Positions 7,851 through 18,148 of a DNA stretch of 64,000 nucleotides are shown piece after piece. Source of the DNA: Desulfoscipio sp. XC116 (GTDB lineage Bacteria; Bacillota; Desulfotomaculia; Desulfotomaculales; Desulfallaceae); NCBI RefSeq assembly GCF_039851975.1, contig NZ_CP156660.1, positions 434,001-498,000 on the forward strand. The letters are read 5' to 3'. Position numbers and translations under genes: made by a program. Positions within the stretch are counted from its first letter, which is position 1. Each line of letters opens with the position of its first letter. The notes below the pieces were generated by a model that made no database searches, was not told the DNA's origin, and was given only the letters and a program-made list of their open reading frames with translations.

Positions 7851-9605
7851 TTAAATAACATACTTGCCGGCATCCAATACCTTGGCGGCAATTTTTTGTT
7901 TAACGACGATTACGTTGACCGGTGTGTACTTGGCCAGACGCTTGGCAATACTCAGGTTGGTGCGCAGCATATCGCCGCCGTCAAACATATATGCCAGTGC
8001 CTGTTTGGCCCAGGCATCCAATTTGGGGAAGGAATCATATACATAGGCCAGCGCCAGTTCACCTTTAGTTTCGGCATTTTCCGGATCATTATCCAACGCC
8101 TTTTTAGCCCGCAGCACGGCGCTTTCCATGGCGTAAATTTCAATGGCCATGTTCGCCATAATTTCGATAATTTCCTGTTCTTTGACGATCTTTTGCATGT
8201 ATTTCTGAGCTGCGGTACCGCCGACCATCAGGAACAGTTTCTTGGCCCGGTTGATAATATCCAATTCCATCTCCAAGGGGGCCTCGTCTCCGGTGGGTGT
8301 CTTAGCCCTTAATGAAGTAACCTCTGAAGCCAGGGCCTGAGCGGCCTGGAGCAACGGCAGCTGGCCCTTCATGCCGCGGCGCAGCAGCGTAGCGGGGATG
8401 ATCAGGCGGTTTACTTCGTTGGTGCCTTCAAAGATACGGTTGATCCGGGCATCGCGATAGAAACGCTCGGCCGGGAATTCCTGTGTATAACCGTAGCCGC
8501 CGTGGATTTGCACGGTTTCATCGACCACGTAATCAAGGGTTTCTGAAGCATGTACTTTGGCAATGGAGCATTCAACGGCATAGTCCTCAATAGCGGCGCC
8601 GATTTCCTTGCCGTCGGTTTTTTCCTCCAGGGCTTCTTCAATATCACCTACCAGGCGGTAAACCAAGCTCTCCGAAGCATAGATTTTAGCGGCCATTTGA
8701 GCCAGCTTGTTCTTAATCATACCAAATTTGGCAATGGGCATGCCAAACTGCTGGCGCTCCAAAGCATACTTGGCGGCTATGGACAGGGAGGCTTTGGCGG
8801 AGCCTACGCCGCCGGCACCCAGTTTATAACGGCCGATGTTCAGTATGTTAAAGGCAATAACGTGCCCTTTGCCGATTTCGCCCAGCACGTTTTCCACGGG
8901 TATTTGAGCGTCTTCAAAAACCAGTGAGCAGGTGGAGGAACCTTTGATGCCCAGCTTCTTCTCTTCCGCGCCAATAGAGAAACCGGGGGTGCCCTTATCC
9001 ACTATAAAGGCGGTAAATTTATCGCCGTCAATTTTGGCGTAGGTAACAAATACATCGGCAAATCCGGCGTTGGTAATGAAAATCTTTTCGCCGTTGACAA
9101 TGTAGTATTTGCCGTCCGCACTGAGTACTGCCTTGGCGCGGGCACCCAGCGCATCGGAGCCGGCCATGGGCTCGGTCAGGGCATAGGCGGCTACCTTTTC
9201 GCCGGTAGCCAGACCGGGCAGGTATTTCTTCTTCTGCTCTTCGTTGCCGAATAGCACGATGGGCAGTGACCCGATACCGGTATGGGCACCGTGGCTGACG
9301 GCGAAGGAACCGCCGGCGGATACGTTTTCGGTGATGATGGCGGCGGCAATTTTGCCCATTTCTCCGCCTTCGTATTCTTCCGGAATGTCGGCGGACAGCA
9401 AGCCCAGCTCGCCGGCTTTTTCCAGTATGGAGCGCATTAAACCTTCTTTTTGGTGGTCCAATTCTTCTATATTGGGCAGTATTTCATTTTGCACGAAATC
9501 GGCCACGGTATCGGCGATCATTTTATGCTCGTCGGAAAAATCTTCCGGAGTAAAAACCTGATTAGGGTCGACATCTTCCAGCAAAAACATAGATCCCTTT
9601 TGCAT
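7851..9605 (-). CDS. fadE: Acyl-CoA dehydrogenase (FadE/YusJ-like)
   Basis: FAD enzyme for the first step of beta-oxidation, acyl-CoA to trans-2-enoyl-CoA. 584 residues, the length of the Bacillus FadE type with its extra C-terminal helical region after the 380-residue core. Signatures: YALTEPMAGSDA (flavin/substrate binding), QIHGGYGYTQEFP, and FEGTNEVNRLI carrying the region of the catalytic glutamate. Last gene of the fadN-fadA-fadE operon, 39 bp after fadA. No electron-transfer flavoprotein genes are in the window. Confidence 0.88.
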   Translation of the reverse strand: MQKGSMFLLEDVDPNQVFTPEDFSDEHKMIADTVADFVQNEILPNIEELDHQKEGLMRSILEKAGELGLLSADIPEEYEGGEMGKIAAAIITENVSAGGSFAVSHGAHTGIGSLPIVLFGNEEQKKKYLPGLATGEKVAAYALTEPMAGSDALGARAKAVLSADGKYYIVNGEKIFITNAGFADVFVTYAKIDGDKFTAFIVDKGTPGFSIGAEEKKLGIKGSSTCSLVFEDAQIPVENVLGEIGKGHVIAFNILNIGRYKLGAGGVGSAKASLSIAAKYALERQQFGMPIAKFGMIKNKLAQMAAKIYASESLVYRLVGDIEEALEEKTDGKEIGAAIEDYAVECSIAKVHASETLDYVVDETVQIHGGYGYTQEFPAERFYRDARINRIFEGTNEVNRLIIPATLLRRGMKGQLPLLQAAQALASEVTSLRAKTPTGDEAPLEMELDIINRAKKLFLMVGGTAAQKYMQKIVKEQEIIEIMANMAIEIYAMESAVLRAKKALDNDPENAETKGELALAYVYDSFPKLDAWAKQALAYMFDGGDMLRTNLSIAKRLAKYTPVNVIVVKQKIAAKVLDAGKYVI

Positions 9606-9644
9606 TTTGGCTACCCCTTTCTCATTTTGATTGTTTTTTATTAA

Positions 9645-10823
9645 TTAGTCAACTATTTCAAATACGGCTGCCGCACCCATGCCGCCGCCGATGCACATGC
9701 TGACTACGCCATAATGCGCGCTTTGCCGTTTCATTTCATACAACAATTGAGTGGTAAGCTTGGAACCTGTGCAGCCCAGCGGGTGGCCGAGAGCAACGGC
9801 GCCGCCGTTAAAGTTTACCTTGCCGGCATCCAGCTCCAATACTTTGATGCAGGCCAGTGCCTGAACGGCAAACGCTTCATTAAGTTCAAATACGTCTACC
9901 TGGTCCTTGGTGATGCCGGCCAGCTTCAGTGCCTTGGGAATGGCCACGCTGGGGCCCATACCCATGATCTCCGGCGGGCAGCCGCCAACGGCGTAGGAAC
10001 GGAACACGGCCATGGGTTTTAAGCCAAGAGACGCGGCTTTTTCCCGGCTCATAATCATCACGGCGGCAGAGCCGTCACTGGTCTGCGAGCTGTTGCCCGC
10101 GGTTACCGAACCGCCGGCTTTGAATACGGGACGCAGCTTGCCTAGAATCTCCATGGTGGTGCCGGGCCGGACACCTTCATCGGTATCAAAGATAAAGGAT
10201 TTTTCAACCAGCTTGCCCTTGGAGCGGGTTTTATTGGTTACGGTAAGGGGCACGATCTGTTCTTTAAAGCGGCCTTCCTTGATGGCACTAGCCGCCTTGG
10301 CATGACTGCCCACGGAAAACTCGTCTTGTTCCTGTCTGGAAATTCCGTACATATCCGCTACGTTTTCAGCGGTTAAACCCATACCCATGTAAGCTTCGGG
10401 ACAAATGCCCATCAGATCCGGATCAGGCATGCATATATTGCCGCCCATGGGTACCAGGCTCATGCTTTCCACGCCGCCGCACAGGTATACATCGGCAAAG
10501 CCGGCCATTACCCGGGTAGCGCCGATAGCGATGGATTCCAGGCCGGAAGAGCAGAAGCGGTTTACCGTGGCGCCGGCCACAGTATTGGGCAGGCCGGCCT
10601 TCAGCACCAGCATGCGGCCTACGTTCATGCCCTGCTCGGCTTCCGGAAAGGAGCAGCCGAAAATAACGTCATCTATCTCAGCGGGGTCAAGGCCGGGTGT
10701 CCTGGCCATCAATTCCTTGATTACCGTGGTAGCCATGTATTCCGGGCGGGTTTTTTTCAATATGCCCCGGGGCGCCTTACCAACTGCGGTACGTACTGCG
10801 CTGACAATTACAGCTTCTCGCAT
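9645..10823 (-). CDS. fadA: Acetyl-CoA C-acyltransferase (3-ketoacyl-CoA thiolase)
   Basis: Thiolytic cleavage of 3-ketoacyl-CoA, last step of beta-oxidation. 392 residues, standard for thiolases. The acylated cysteine is Cys91 in [31 protein letters not shown] and the terminal [13 protein letters not shown] complete the catalytic set. Start ATG 10823 behind GGGGGTAGGA, 13 bp after fadN. The order is that of Bacillus fadN-fadA-fadE. Confidence 0.9.
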   Translation of the reverse strand: MREAVIVSAVRTAVGKAPRGILKKTRPEYMATTVIKELMARTPGLDPAEIDDVIFGCSFPEAEQGMNVGRMLVLKAGLPNTVAGATVNRFCSSGLESIAIGATRVMAGFADVYLCGGVESMSLVPMGGNICMPDPDLMGICPEAYMGMGLTAENVADMYGISRQEQDEFSVGSHAKAASAIKEGRFKEQIVPLTVTNKTRSKGKLVEKSFIFDTDEGVRPGTTMEILGKLRPVFKAGGSVTAGNSSQTSDGSAAVMIMSREKAASLGLKPMAVFRSYAVGGCPPEIMGMGPSVAIPKALKLAGITKDQVDVFELNEAFAVQALACIKVLELDAGKVNFNGGAVALGHPLGCTGSKLTTQLLYEMKRQSAHYGVVSMCIGGGMGAAAVFEIVD

Positions 10824-10836
10824 TATTCCTACCCCC

Positions 10837-13260
10837 CTAATTCCTCAGTGGTTTATTGAACTTCAGCATGTATCTCATCCGGTCGAGAGTCTTGGGTTCA
10901 CCCAGCAGGCTTAAAAAGGCTTCCCGCTCAAGATCCAGCAGGTCCTGCTCGGTAACTGCGGTGCCCGGTGTTACGCCTCCGCCGGTGACGATGTAAGCAA
11001 CTTTCTTGGCGATCTTGGCATCATGCTCGCTGATCTGTTTACCCCAGACCAGGGTTTGAATACCCAATTCAATGGCTGCGTAACCGGAATCGCCTACGGC
11101 CTGCATTTTCTTGGGCTGCAGCGGGGTAAATCCACCGGCGGCCATTTCCAGCACCAGGCGCTTGGCATCGCCGATAATCCGGTCACGGTTGGGGCTGACC
11201 CGGTCGGTGGGCCGCATGTACCCGTACTTGATGGCCTCGTAACCGCTGGTGGCTACCTTGGCCATGGCGATGTTTTCAAAAGCCCGGTTAATCATAGGCT
11301 GCGTAGTATTTGTGCCGCCCACTTTAACCGCGCTGACAGGAGTCATTAATTCCGCGGCGCGAAAGGCCAGTTCTTTGCAGCCGCCGCCGCCCGGTACCAG
11401 GCCTACGCCTACTTCCACCAGGCCCATGTAAGTTTCGCCGGCCGCGTTAACTTTGTGGGCGTGCAGGCAAACTTCACAGCCGCCGCCCACGGTCATGCTG
11501 TGCGGCGCCGCCACTACGGGTTTTTTGCAGTACTTGAGGCGCATGTTGGCTTTCTGGAATTCATCCACCATGATGTCCAGTTCGTCAAACTCATCATCCT
11601 CGGCTTCCATCAGTATCAGGAACAGGTTGGCGCCCACCGAGAAGTGCTGCCCGTAATTGCCGATAACCATGCCTTCGTAATTTTGTTCCACTTCTTTAAC
11701 GGCAAAGTTCATTAGGTTGCCGATATCGTCCCCGATAGAATTGGCTTTACTGTGGAATTCCAGGCATACTACGCCATCACCGATGTCAATCAGGCTGGCG
11801 CCGCTGTTGGATTTAATAACCTTATTTTGCTCTTTGAGCGGGGCCAGGAAAATAACCCCTTCGGGAATGCGTTCTTGCGCGGATTCTTTGGTATCTTGGT
11901 TGAAATAATAACGGCAGCCGTCTTTTTTCTCATAGAAGCTGGTGCGTCCGGAGGCCAGCAAATCTTCCACCACTTTGGGCACGGTACCGCCTTCGGCTTT
12001 AATACGGTCCGCTACGGCTTGCACGCCCAGGGCATCCCAGGTCTCAAAGGGCCCCATATCCCAGTTGAAGCCCCAGCGCATGGCATCATCAATGGATTGA
12101 ATGTTGTCCGCTATTTCACCCAACAGGTCGGCGGCATAAATAATGGTATCCGCGGTTACACGCCAGGCAAATTCGGCGCCTTTGTCTTTGCCGAACAAAA
12201 GGGCTTTCATTTTCTTGGCGGGCTTGCCGGCTTGTTTGGCAGCTTCCAGGGATGCAAACTTGGGCTTTTGCTTGGGCCGGTATTCCATGGTGCTGTAGTC
12301 CAGCACCAGCACTTCGCGGCCCTTTTCAGTTTTAACCTTTTTATAAAAACCTTGCTTGGTTTTATCACCCAGCCATTTATTTTCCAACATCTTTTGGAGG
12401 AATTCAGGAGCTTCGAAGACGGCCTTTTCCTTGGGATCGGTAGCTACGTCATAAACGTTTTTAGCCACGTGCACCATAATATCAAGACCTACCATGTCCA
12501 GAGTGCGGAATGACGCACTTTTGGGACGACCGAGCACGCGGCCGGTCAGCGCGTCCACTTCTTCCACGGTAAGGCCGAAGTCCAGCATGGATTTAACTGT
12601 GGCACACATACCGTAAACACCGATACGGTTGGCAATAAAGTTGGGGGTGTCCTTGCAAATAACCACACCCTTGCCCAATACCCTTTCGCCAAAGTCTTGC
12701 ATAAACTCAATGACTTCAGGCAGAGTTTCGCTGCAGGGAATGAGCTCAAGCAGCTTCATATAGCGGGGCGGGTTGAAAAAGTGTGCGCCCAGGAAATGCT
12801 GTTTAAACTCCTGTGACAGCCCTTCGCACATGCTGTTGATGGAAATACCGGAGGTGTTGGAGGCTACTATGGTTCCCGGTTTACGAATGGCTTCCACTTT
12901 TTTAAATAAGCTTTGTTTGATATCCAACCTTTCCACGACTACTTCAATAATCCAGTCGCATTCAGCCAATACACCCAGGTTGTCTTCAAAGTTGCCGGGA
13001 GTTAACAGAGCTGCGTTTTCAGGTACGTAAAACGGCGCCGGCCTGGCCTTGAGCAAGGCGGCGATAGAATTGGTGGCCAGTCGGTTCCGCACCTGCGGGC
13101 TTTCCAGGGTAAGTCCCTTTTTCTCTTCAGCGGGGGTCAGCTGGTTGGGCACGATGTCCAGCAGATAAGTGGGGATGCCCACATTGGCCAAGTGAGCGGC
13201 AATGGTTGCGCCCATTACGCCGGCCCCCAGAACTGCGGCCTTGTTGATGCTGCGCTTCAT
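10837..13260 (-). CDS. fadN: 3-hydroxyacyl-CoA dehydrogenase / enoyl-CoA hydratase (FadN/YusL-like)
   Basis: Bifunctional 807-residue enzyme. The N-terminal NAD-binding Rossmann domain has GAGVMG at 12-17. Two 3HCDH C-terminal domains follow ([12 protein letters not shown] region and the [18 protein letters not shown] segment). The crotonase-like domain is at the C-terminus, from about residue 490, including [12 protein letters not shown]. This domain order matches Bacillus FadN and not E. coli FadB. AAAGGAGG sets the start at 13260. First gene of the fad operon, behind the palindromic operator at 13363-13380. Confidence 0.88.
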   Translation of the reverse strand: MKRSINKAAVLGAGVMGATIAAHLANVGIPTYLLDIVPNQLTPAEEKKGLTLESPQVRNRLATNSIAALLKARPAPFYVPENAALLTPGNFEDNLGVLAECDWIIEVVVERLDIKQSLFKKVEAIRKPGTIVASNTSGISINSMCEGLSQEFKQHFLGAHFFNPPRYMKLLELIPCSETLPEVIEFMQDFGERVLGKGVVICKDTPNFIANRIGVYGMCATVKSMLDFGLTVEEVDALTGRVLGRPKSASFRTLDMVGLDIMVHVAKNVYDVATDPKEKAVFEAPEFLQKMLENKWLGDKTKQGFYKKVKTEKGREVLVLDYSTMEYRPKQKPKFASLEAAKQAGKPAKKMKALLFGKDKGAEFAWRVTADTIIYAADLLGEIADNIQSIDDAMRWGFNWDMGPFETWDALGVQAVADRIKAEGGTVPKVVEDLLASGRTSFYEKKDGCRYYFNQDTKESAQERIPEGVIFLAPLKEQNKVIKSNSGASLIDIGDGVVCLEFHSKANSIGDDIGNLMNFAVKEVEQNYEGMVIGNYGQHFSVGANLFLILMEAEDDEFDELDIMVDEFQKANMRLKYCKKPVVAAPHSMTVGGGCEVCLHAHKVNAAGETYMGLVEVGVGLVPGGGGCKELAFRAAELMTPVSAVKVGGTNTTQPMINRAFENIAMAKVATSGYEAIKYGYMRPTDRVSPNRDRIIGDAKRLVLEMAAGGFTPLQPKKMQAVGDSGYAAIELGIQTLVWGKQISEHDAKIAKKVAYIVTGGGVTPGTAVTEQDLLDLEREAFLSLLGEPKTLDRMRYMLKFNKPLRN

Positions 13261-13340
13261 CTTCCGGTTCCTCCTTTTACTGCATTACTGCAATATTTGC
13301 TTGTTGCACTCGCACACGCGAGTTTTAGACCTGTGGAATG

Positions 13341-13370
13341 AATATACTTTAGAAATAATCGATGACTGAA
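13341..13370 (-). promoter_or_regulatory. Putative fadN promoter
   Basis: On the minus strand TTCAGT (13370-13365) and TATATT (13346-13341) are separated by 18 bases. The -35 element lies inside the palindromic operator, so a bound repressor would block it. A short leader of about 75 bases follows before fadN. Confidence 0.5.
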
Positions 13371-13380
13371 CGTTCAGTCA
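13363..13380. promoter_or_regulatory. Perfect 18-bp palindrome, likely FadR operator
   Basis: TGACTGAACGTTCAGTCA is self-complementary over all 18 bases and resembles the TGAATGA...TCATTCA operators of Bacillus FadR. It overlaps the -35 of the fadN promoter. The regulator is very likely the TetR protein encoded at 6983-7597. Confidence 0.75.
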
Positions 13381-13664
13381 GTTCATTATTATTAAGATAT
13401 TGCATTTTTTCATAAAAATCAATAGGTCAACTTAGCCAAGTATAACCGCTTAACATGGCTGAACAACCATTCACCAGCGAAATATAGCCATTCGAATATT
13501 GAAAACAACAATTCACGGAAATAATATAGAATTTTTGGAGATGGCGCAATTAATACTAAATTGCTGACATTAATGCGGTATTCACTACCTATATCTTCAT
13601 CCTCTGATCCTCTGATGGTGCCGCGCAAGCAGTACGGGCAAGCAGCATGGATTTCTATGCTCAA

Positions 13665-13958
13665 TTAGCCGGGCAACTTGCGGTCTACCCGGGCAACAAA
13701 AACCAGGATCTGAGCTACCACTTCGTACAATTCGGGCGGGATTTCGCTGTTCACACCCAGTTTATACAGCGTTTCGGCCAGTTTGGCATCTTCGTAAACC
13801 GGTACGCCGTGGCTTTCGGCCATATCCTTAATGGCGCGGGCCAGCTCACCCCGGCCCGCGGCTGTTACCCGGGGGACCTGATCTTGGTCGGGGTTATGGT
13901 GCAGAGCGGCAGCATAGCGGTTAGCCGGTTTTTTTTCGTCTGACTTTTTATTGTCCAT
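13665..13958 (-). CDS. FlhB C-terminal-domain protein (YlqH-like)
   Basis: 97-residue cytoplasmic protein resembling only the C-terminal switch domain of FlhB/YscU export-gate proteins: N-R-Y-A-A-A-L near residue 13, then the helix GELARAIKDMAESHGVPVYED and a closing PPELYEVVAQILVFVARVD. FlhB proper would have an N-terminal membrane part and an NPTH autocleavage site; here the N-P-T-H is replaced, so cleavage is not expected. The frame is open to 14060, but the ATG at 13958 with AAAGGTG upstream fits the family. It lies 4 bp downstream of its partner gene. Stand-alone forms are common in Firmicutes and their role is not settled. Confidence 0.75.
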   Translation of the reverse strand: MDNKKSDEKKPANRYAAALHHNPDQDQVPRVTAAGRGELARAIKDMAESHGVPVYEDAKLAETLYKLGVNSEIPPELYEVVAQILVFVARVDRKLPG

Positions 13959-13962
13959 TTGA

Positions 13963-14580
13963 CTACACCTTTCGGTCCAGCAATGCGGGGGAGGCAAATC
14001 CAGTTTGGAGTTTGCGGGCTTTTTGATCCAGTATGGCACAGTGAAAGGTAATTTGCTCAAAGCCCAGTTCTCTTACCCGTTGTTTCAATTCTTCCGCATG
14101 TTCCGTTAACCGGTCGGCAATTTTTTTATTTTCGGTGTGGCAGGCTATATTTATTGTAGTATCCGTACGGCGGGTAAGCATGAAGAATAACTGTCCCAGG
14201 CTGGCGGTGGTTAGGCTAAATACGATGCCTGTCTCACTTTGGGCATGTTTATGCTTGGCGTCGCCGGGTTTGCGAAAAACAAAAAACTGGGTGTCCGGAA
14301 AAAGCTGTGTTTTGATGGGCAGGGGCAGCAGTATCGGCTCGCCGCTTTCTGTCGGGCGGTGCCGGGGATTTGCTGTTTCAGTTTCCGATGTGACATTGGC
14401 AAGCAGGTGGGGTCGCGGCATTGTTTTGTCCTGTATTTGTTCCCGGGGGGATTGTTTTTGATTTTGCTGCTCATTTAAAATAATATTAAGCAGTATTGGT
14501 ACTATTCCCGTAATATACATGAGCATACTCCCCGCCTTGCCGATGAAATATATCCCTGCCTCAAACGTTTTTCCGAGCAT
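13963..14580 (-). CDS. Protein with a FliK C-terminal-like domain (YlqG-type partner)
   Basis: 205 residues. The first 35 residues are hydrophobic (GSMLMYITGIVPILLNIIL), then a polar linker. From about residue 95 a domain of alternating strands ends in a helix (ADRLTEHAEELKQRVRELGF) like the C-terminal domain of flagellar hook-length control proteins. Known YlqG-type proteins pair with YlqH in Firmicutes, and here the two genes are 4 bp apart. It is shorter than typical YlqG, and the similarity is by pattern only. Confidence 0.5.
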   Translation of the reverse strand: MLGKTFEAGIYFIGKAGSMLMYITGIVPILLNIILNEQQNQKQSPREQIQDKTMPRPHLLANVTSETETANPRHRPTESGEPILLPLPIKTQLFPDTQFFVFRKPGDAKHKHAQSETGIVFSLTTASLGQLFFMLTRRTDTTINIACHTENKKIADRLTEHAEELKQRVRELGFEQITFHCAILDQKARKLQTGFASPALLDRKV

Positions 14581-14777
14581 ATTTGCCGGACGTTCGGTAT
14601 ATTATTGTATTTCATTCAGCATGGTTCTTTTTCCTGCATTAAACGATAAAACATGTTATAAAAACTATCTGGTTCGTTCCGGCAGGTTTTGCCATTTTAT
14701 TGGCGAAATAAAGAATAATGTTAAATTACATTTAATACTCTCGTTGGATCTAAACAAGTAATATGAGGGATTAAGAT

Positions 14778-15437
14778 ATGGACTTGGAAACAATCTTTGT
14801 CACGGCGCTGGCGGTTGGCTTTTCCGGCGCTATTATGCCGGGACCGCTGTTGACGGTAACCATTGGGGAATCTATCCGGCGCGGTTTTATAGCCGGACCG
14901 CTTTTAATGGTGGGGCATGCTCTGTTGGAAATTTTGTTGGTGCTCTTGTTGGTTTGGGGAGCGGCGGATTTTCTGTCGGCGGATCGGGTGCAAACTATAA
15001 TTGCCGTGGTGGGAGGGCTATTTTTAATCTACATGGGCTGGACCATGTACCGGGATGCCAGGCAGGGCAGGGTCTCGTTGCAGCTGTCTCCCGGCGATGA
15101 GACGGCCGGTGGTGAGCAGCCGGCCGGCGGCCGGTTCAGGCTGCATCCGGTACCGGCGGGCATTTTGGTGAGTTTATCCAATCCTTACTGGAGTTTTTGG
15201 TGGGCTACGGTGGGGCTGACTTATATCACTATCTCCATGGCCCGGGGAACGGCCGGACTGCTGGCGTTTATGAGCGGGCACCTGTTGTCTGATTTTATCT
15301 GGTACGGGTTGGTATCGGGGACGGTGGCCGGTGGACGCCGGTTTTTGAACCAGCAGCTTTATCGCGGCGTTATAGTTGTTTGTGGAGCTTTCTTGGTGGG
15401 GCTGGGCGGTTTTTTTGTATATCGGGGCCTGGCTTAA
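14778..15437 (+). CDS. LysE/RhtB-family exporter
   Basis: 219-residue inner-membrane protein with about six hydrophobic segments. The N-terminal GFSGAIMPGP (residues 15-24) is the family's G-x3-P-G-P motif, and SLSNPYWSFWW near residue 133 is the second conserved loop. These carriers export amino acids or related small molecules. Divergent from the YlqG-like gene, with an AT-rich 200-bp gap between them. Start ATG 14778 after GAGGGA. Substrate unknown. Confidence 0.82.
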   Translation: MDLETIFVTALAVGFSGAIMPGPLLTVTIGESIRRGFIAGPLLMVGHALLEILLVLLLVWGAADFLSADRVQTIIAVVGGLFLIYMGWTMYRDARQGRVSLQLSPGDETAGGEQPAGGRFRLHPVPAGILVSLSNPYWSFWWATVGLTYITISMARGTAGLLAFMSGHLLSDFIWYGLVSGTVAGGRRFLNQQLYRGVIVVCGAFLVGLGGFFVYRGLA

Positions 15438-15510
15438 CACATAATATGGCATATGTCTCACTTTAAGGAAAGGAGTTGATTGCCCGTGGCGGCTTGGCCG
15501 TGATACGGGT

Positions 15511-16923
15511 ATGTTTATGTCCGTTGTATTCTGTGGTATTTGTCCTCACCCGCCCGTGATGGTGCCCGAAGTAGGGCGGGGCCGGGATATTGAGGTCGCC
15601 AATACAAAAGAAGCTTTACTGGAATTGGGGCGGCGGATAAACGACAGCAATGCGGATGCACTGGTAATGATTTCCCCGCATGGCACTGTGTTTAGTGACG
15701 GCATCGGCATCAATGCGGTAAAAGAGCTTAAGGGTGACCTGGGCCGATTCGGTGCTTCCGGGGTACGCTTTACGCTGGCAAATGATTTGCAATTGGTGCG
15801 CAAAATAGAAGAAACGGCCGGTCTGAGAGGGATTACGGCAGCCGGTATAGATAATGACCTGGCGGCCCGCCTGGGTGTGTCCACTGAACTTGATCACGGT
15901 ATCACGGCGCCGCTCTATTTTGTCCGTGCAGCGGGTGTGCGTATCCCTTTGGTGCATGTATCCATGAGCTTGCTGCCTTTTCACGAGCTTTATTCGTTCG
16001 GGATGGCCATGCGGGATGCCGCTGCGGCATTAGGCAGAAAAGTGGCTGTGCTGGCCAGCGGGGATCTTTCCCACCGGCTGACCCCGGATGCGCCGGCCGG
16101 CTATCACCCATCCGGGAAGGATTTTGATCAACGGTTGGCGGATCTGGTAGGGACGGCCGATGTGGAGGGTATCTGTGGGTTTGATGCCGACTTGCTGGCA
16201 GATGCCGGGGAATGCGGTCTGCGAGCTATCATAATGATGCTGGGCGTACTGGACGGGGTGGCGGTAAACAGTGAAGTACTGTCCTACGAAGGCCCGTTCG
16301 GGGTTGGTTATCTGGTAGCTGCTTTAACGCCCGGCCCGCAGGATGATCATCGCCGGTGGCTGGAAAAGTTGCGGCATACGGCACTGGCCCGGGCCGGCCA
16401 AAAAAGAGCGGCTGAAAGTTATCCCGTGCGGCTTGCCCGCGCGGTGCTGGAGCACTATTACAGTGAAAGGGATAAACCTTTTAAGCCGGCGGAGGCGCCG
16501 GATGAATTTTCCGGCCGCCGGGCCGGGGTATTCGTATCGCTTAAAAAGCACGGTCAGCTGAGAGGCTGTATCGGCACTATTGCTCCCACATATAATAATA
16601 TTGTCGAAGAAATTACCGAAAACGCCATAAGCGCAGCTACCCGGGATCCCCGCTTTAATCCGGTGGAGCGCGAGGAATTGCCCGAACTGGATATCTCGGT
16701 GGATATATTGACTGAACCGGCGCCTGTGCGGAGCATGGATGACCTGGACCCCCATCAATATGGAGTTATTGTTTCCGCGGGGGGCCGGCGGGGATTACTG
16801 CTGCCTGATTTGGAGGGTATTGACACGGCAGATGAACAAGTGGCTGTCGCCAGGCAAAAAGCGGGTATCGGCCCGGGGGAAGAAGTCCGCTTGGAGCGTT
16901 TTGAGGTGGTTAGATATCGGTAG
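15511..16923 (+). CDS. AmmeMemoRadiSam fusion: Memo domain plus AMMECR1 domain
   Basis: 470 residues joining AmmeMemoRadiSam protein B (Memo, about 1-265, extradiol-dioxygenase-like fold) to protein A (AMMECR1, about 290-470). Memo-type histidines are seen in ICPHPPVMVPE, ISPHG, LDHG and SGDLSHRL. AMMECR1 shows LRGCIG at 350-355. The radical SAM third member is the next gene. The function of this conserved trio is unresolved; a role in RNA or protein modification has been suggested. Start: ATG 15511 or 15517. The best ribosome binding site (AAAGGAG, 15469-15475) instead fits a GTG at 15486 that opens a 5-codon frame ending at 15503, suggesting coupled translation. Confidence 0.85.
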   Translation: MFMSVVFCGICPHPPVMVPEVGRGRDIEVANTKEALLELGRRINDSNADALVMISPHGTVFSDGIGINAVKELKGDLGRFGASGVRFTLANDLQLVRKIEETAGLRGITAAGIDNDLAARLGVSTELDHGITAPLYFVRAAGVRIPLVHVSMSLLPFHELYSFGMAMRDAAAALGRKVAVLASGDLSHRLTPDAPAGYHPSGKDFDQRLADLVGTADVEGICGFDADLLADAGECGLRAIIMMLGVLDGVAVNSEVLSYEGPFGVGYLVAALTPGPQDDHRRWLEKLRHTALARAGQKRAAESYPVRLARAVLEHYYSERDKPFKPAEAPDEFSGRRAGVFVSLKKHGQLRGCIGTIAPTYNNIVEEITENAISAATRDPRFNPVEREELPELDISVDILTEPAPVRSMDDLDPHQYGVIVSAGGRRGLLLPDLEGIDTADEQVAVARQKAGIGPGEEVRLERFEVVRYR

Positions 16924-16964
16924 GACCGGGTAACAGTAAATGACCCTTGCAAGGAGATGGTCGG

Positions 16965-17966
16965 GTGCGCCGCGAGGTTATGTTTTACACCAAAGGGCCG
17001 GGGGATCAGGTTAATTGCCAGGTGTGTCCCCGGTTATGCAATATTGCTCCGGGAAAGCGGGGGTTTTGCCGGGTGCGGGAAAACGAGGGAGGCACTCTTT
17101 ATGCTACAAATTACAGTGAGTGTTCTTCCTCCGCCCTGGACCCTATCGAAAAGAAGCCGCTGTATCACTTTTTCCCCGGTCACTTGATATTGTCCCTGGG
17201 CACGGTGGGCTGTAATCTGCGCTGCGGTTTCTGCCAAAACTGGCGGATTGCCCAGCAAACGCCCCGGACTGTCAGCCTGGCACCGGACCGGGCGGTGGAA
17301 ATGGCTTTGCAGCAAAAAGAGCGCGGTTATCCCTGTGTGGGGCTGGCATATACCTACTCGGAACCTTTCATGTGGTATGAATATGTGTACGATACCGCCA
17401 AGCTGGCCCGTGACGCCGGACTTAAAAATGTGCTGGTAACCAATGGCTATGTTAATAAACAGCCGCTGCGGGAACTGCTTCCTTATATCGATGCCATGAA
17501 CATTGATGTTAAGGCTTTTACCGATGATTTTTACCGTTCCACCTGTGCCGGTCGGCTGGATCCCGTCTTACGTACCGTGGAGTTGGTCCACGGGCATTGC
17601 CATATAGAAATTACCACTCTTTTGGTAACCGGTTTAAACGACAGCCCGGAGGAGATCAGCCGCCTGGTGGATTGGTTGTCCGGTGTGGATCCGGATATAC
17701 CGCTGCATTTTTCCCGTTACTTTCCCAACTACAAGTTGGATCTGCCGCCCACTCCCGAGGAAACTTTAAGGTTGGCCGGGGACATGGCCCGGCAAAAGCT
17801 GCGCTATGTGTATATAGGCAACGCCCCTCATCTAAAGGCTTCCAGCACGATTTGTCCGGGTTGCGGCGCTGTGCTTATCAACCGGGAGGGTTATCAAACG
17901 CAGGTGGGAGAAATGACCGGCGGGGCCTGCTCCCGGTGCGGGGAAAAGATACCTCTGGTGATGTAG
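16965..17966 (+). CDS. AmmeMemoRadiSam system radical SAM enzyme
   Basis: 333 residues from GTG 16965, placed by AAGGAG at 16951-16956; the frame is open further upstream but that part contains the ribosome binding site. An N-terminal Cys-rich segment (CQVCPRLCNIAPGKRGFC) precedes the radical SAM C-x3-C-x2-C at Cys83/87/90, which would bind a [4Fe-4S] cluster and S-adenosylmethionine. A C-terminal zinc-ribbon-like pair (CPGCG ... CSRCG) follows. Gene order and fusion match the conserved AmmeMemoRadiSam cluster. Substrate unknown. Confidence 0.88.
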   Translation: MRREVMFYTKGPGDQVNCQVCPRLCNIAPGKRGFCRVRENEGGTLYATNYSECSSSALDPIEKKPLYHFFPGHLILSLGTVGCNLRCGFCQNWRIAQQTPRTVSLAPDRAVEMALQQKERGYPCVGLAYTYSEPFMWYEYVYDTAKLARDAGLKNVLVTNGYVNKQPLRELLPYIDAMNIDVKAFTDDFYRSTCAGRLDPVLRTVELVHGHCHIEITTLLVTGLNDSPEEISRLVDWLSGVDPDIPLHFSRYFPNYKLDLPPTPEETLRLAGDMARQKLRYVYIGNAPHLKASSTICPGCGAVLINREGYQTQVGEMTGGACSRCGEKIPLVM

Positions 17967-18148
17967 GATGGTATAAGGCAGGCCCCAAACAGTTTTGTTG
18001 CTTGCCATTAGCTTACGGGCTATTGTTATTAATTTCGGGTGGGACGTAAAAGCCTGTCTAAAAAGTGCATTATTCAATGCAACAGTATATCAGACGGTCT
18101 TCCCGGTGTGGTCTTTATTTTTATTTTGGGTGAAAGGGACGGTGTGCT

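Noticed and set aside
13419-13664. 81-residue minus-strand ORF between the fadN promoter and the FlhB-like gene
   Set aside because: No ribosome binding site, odd composition, and it covers a degenerate repeat-like sequence (TCCTCTGATGGTGCCG); not supported as a gene.
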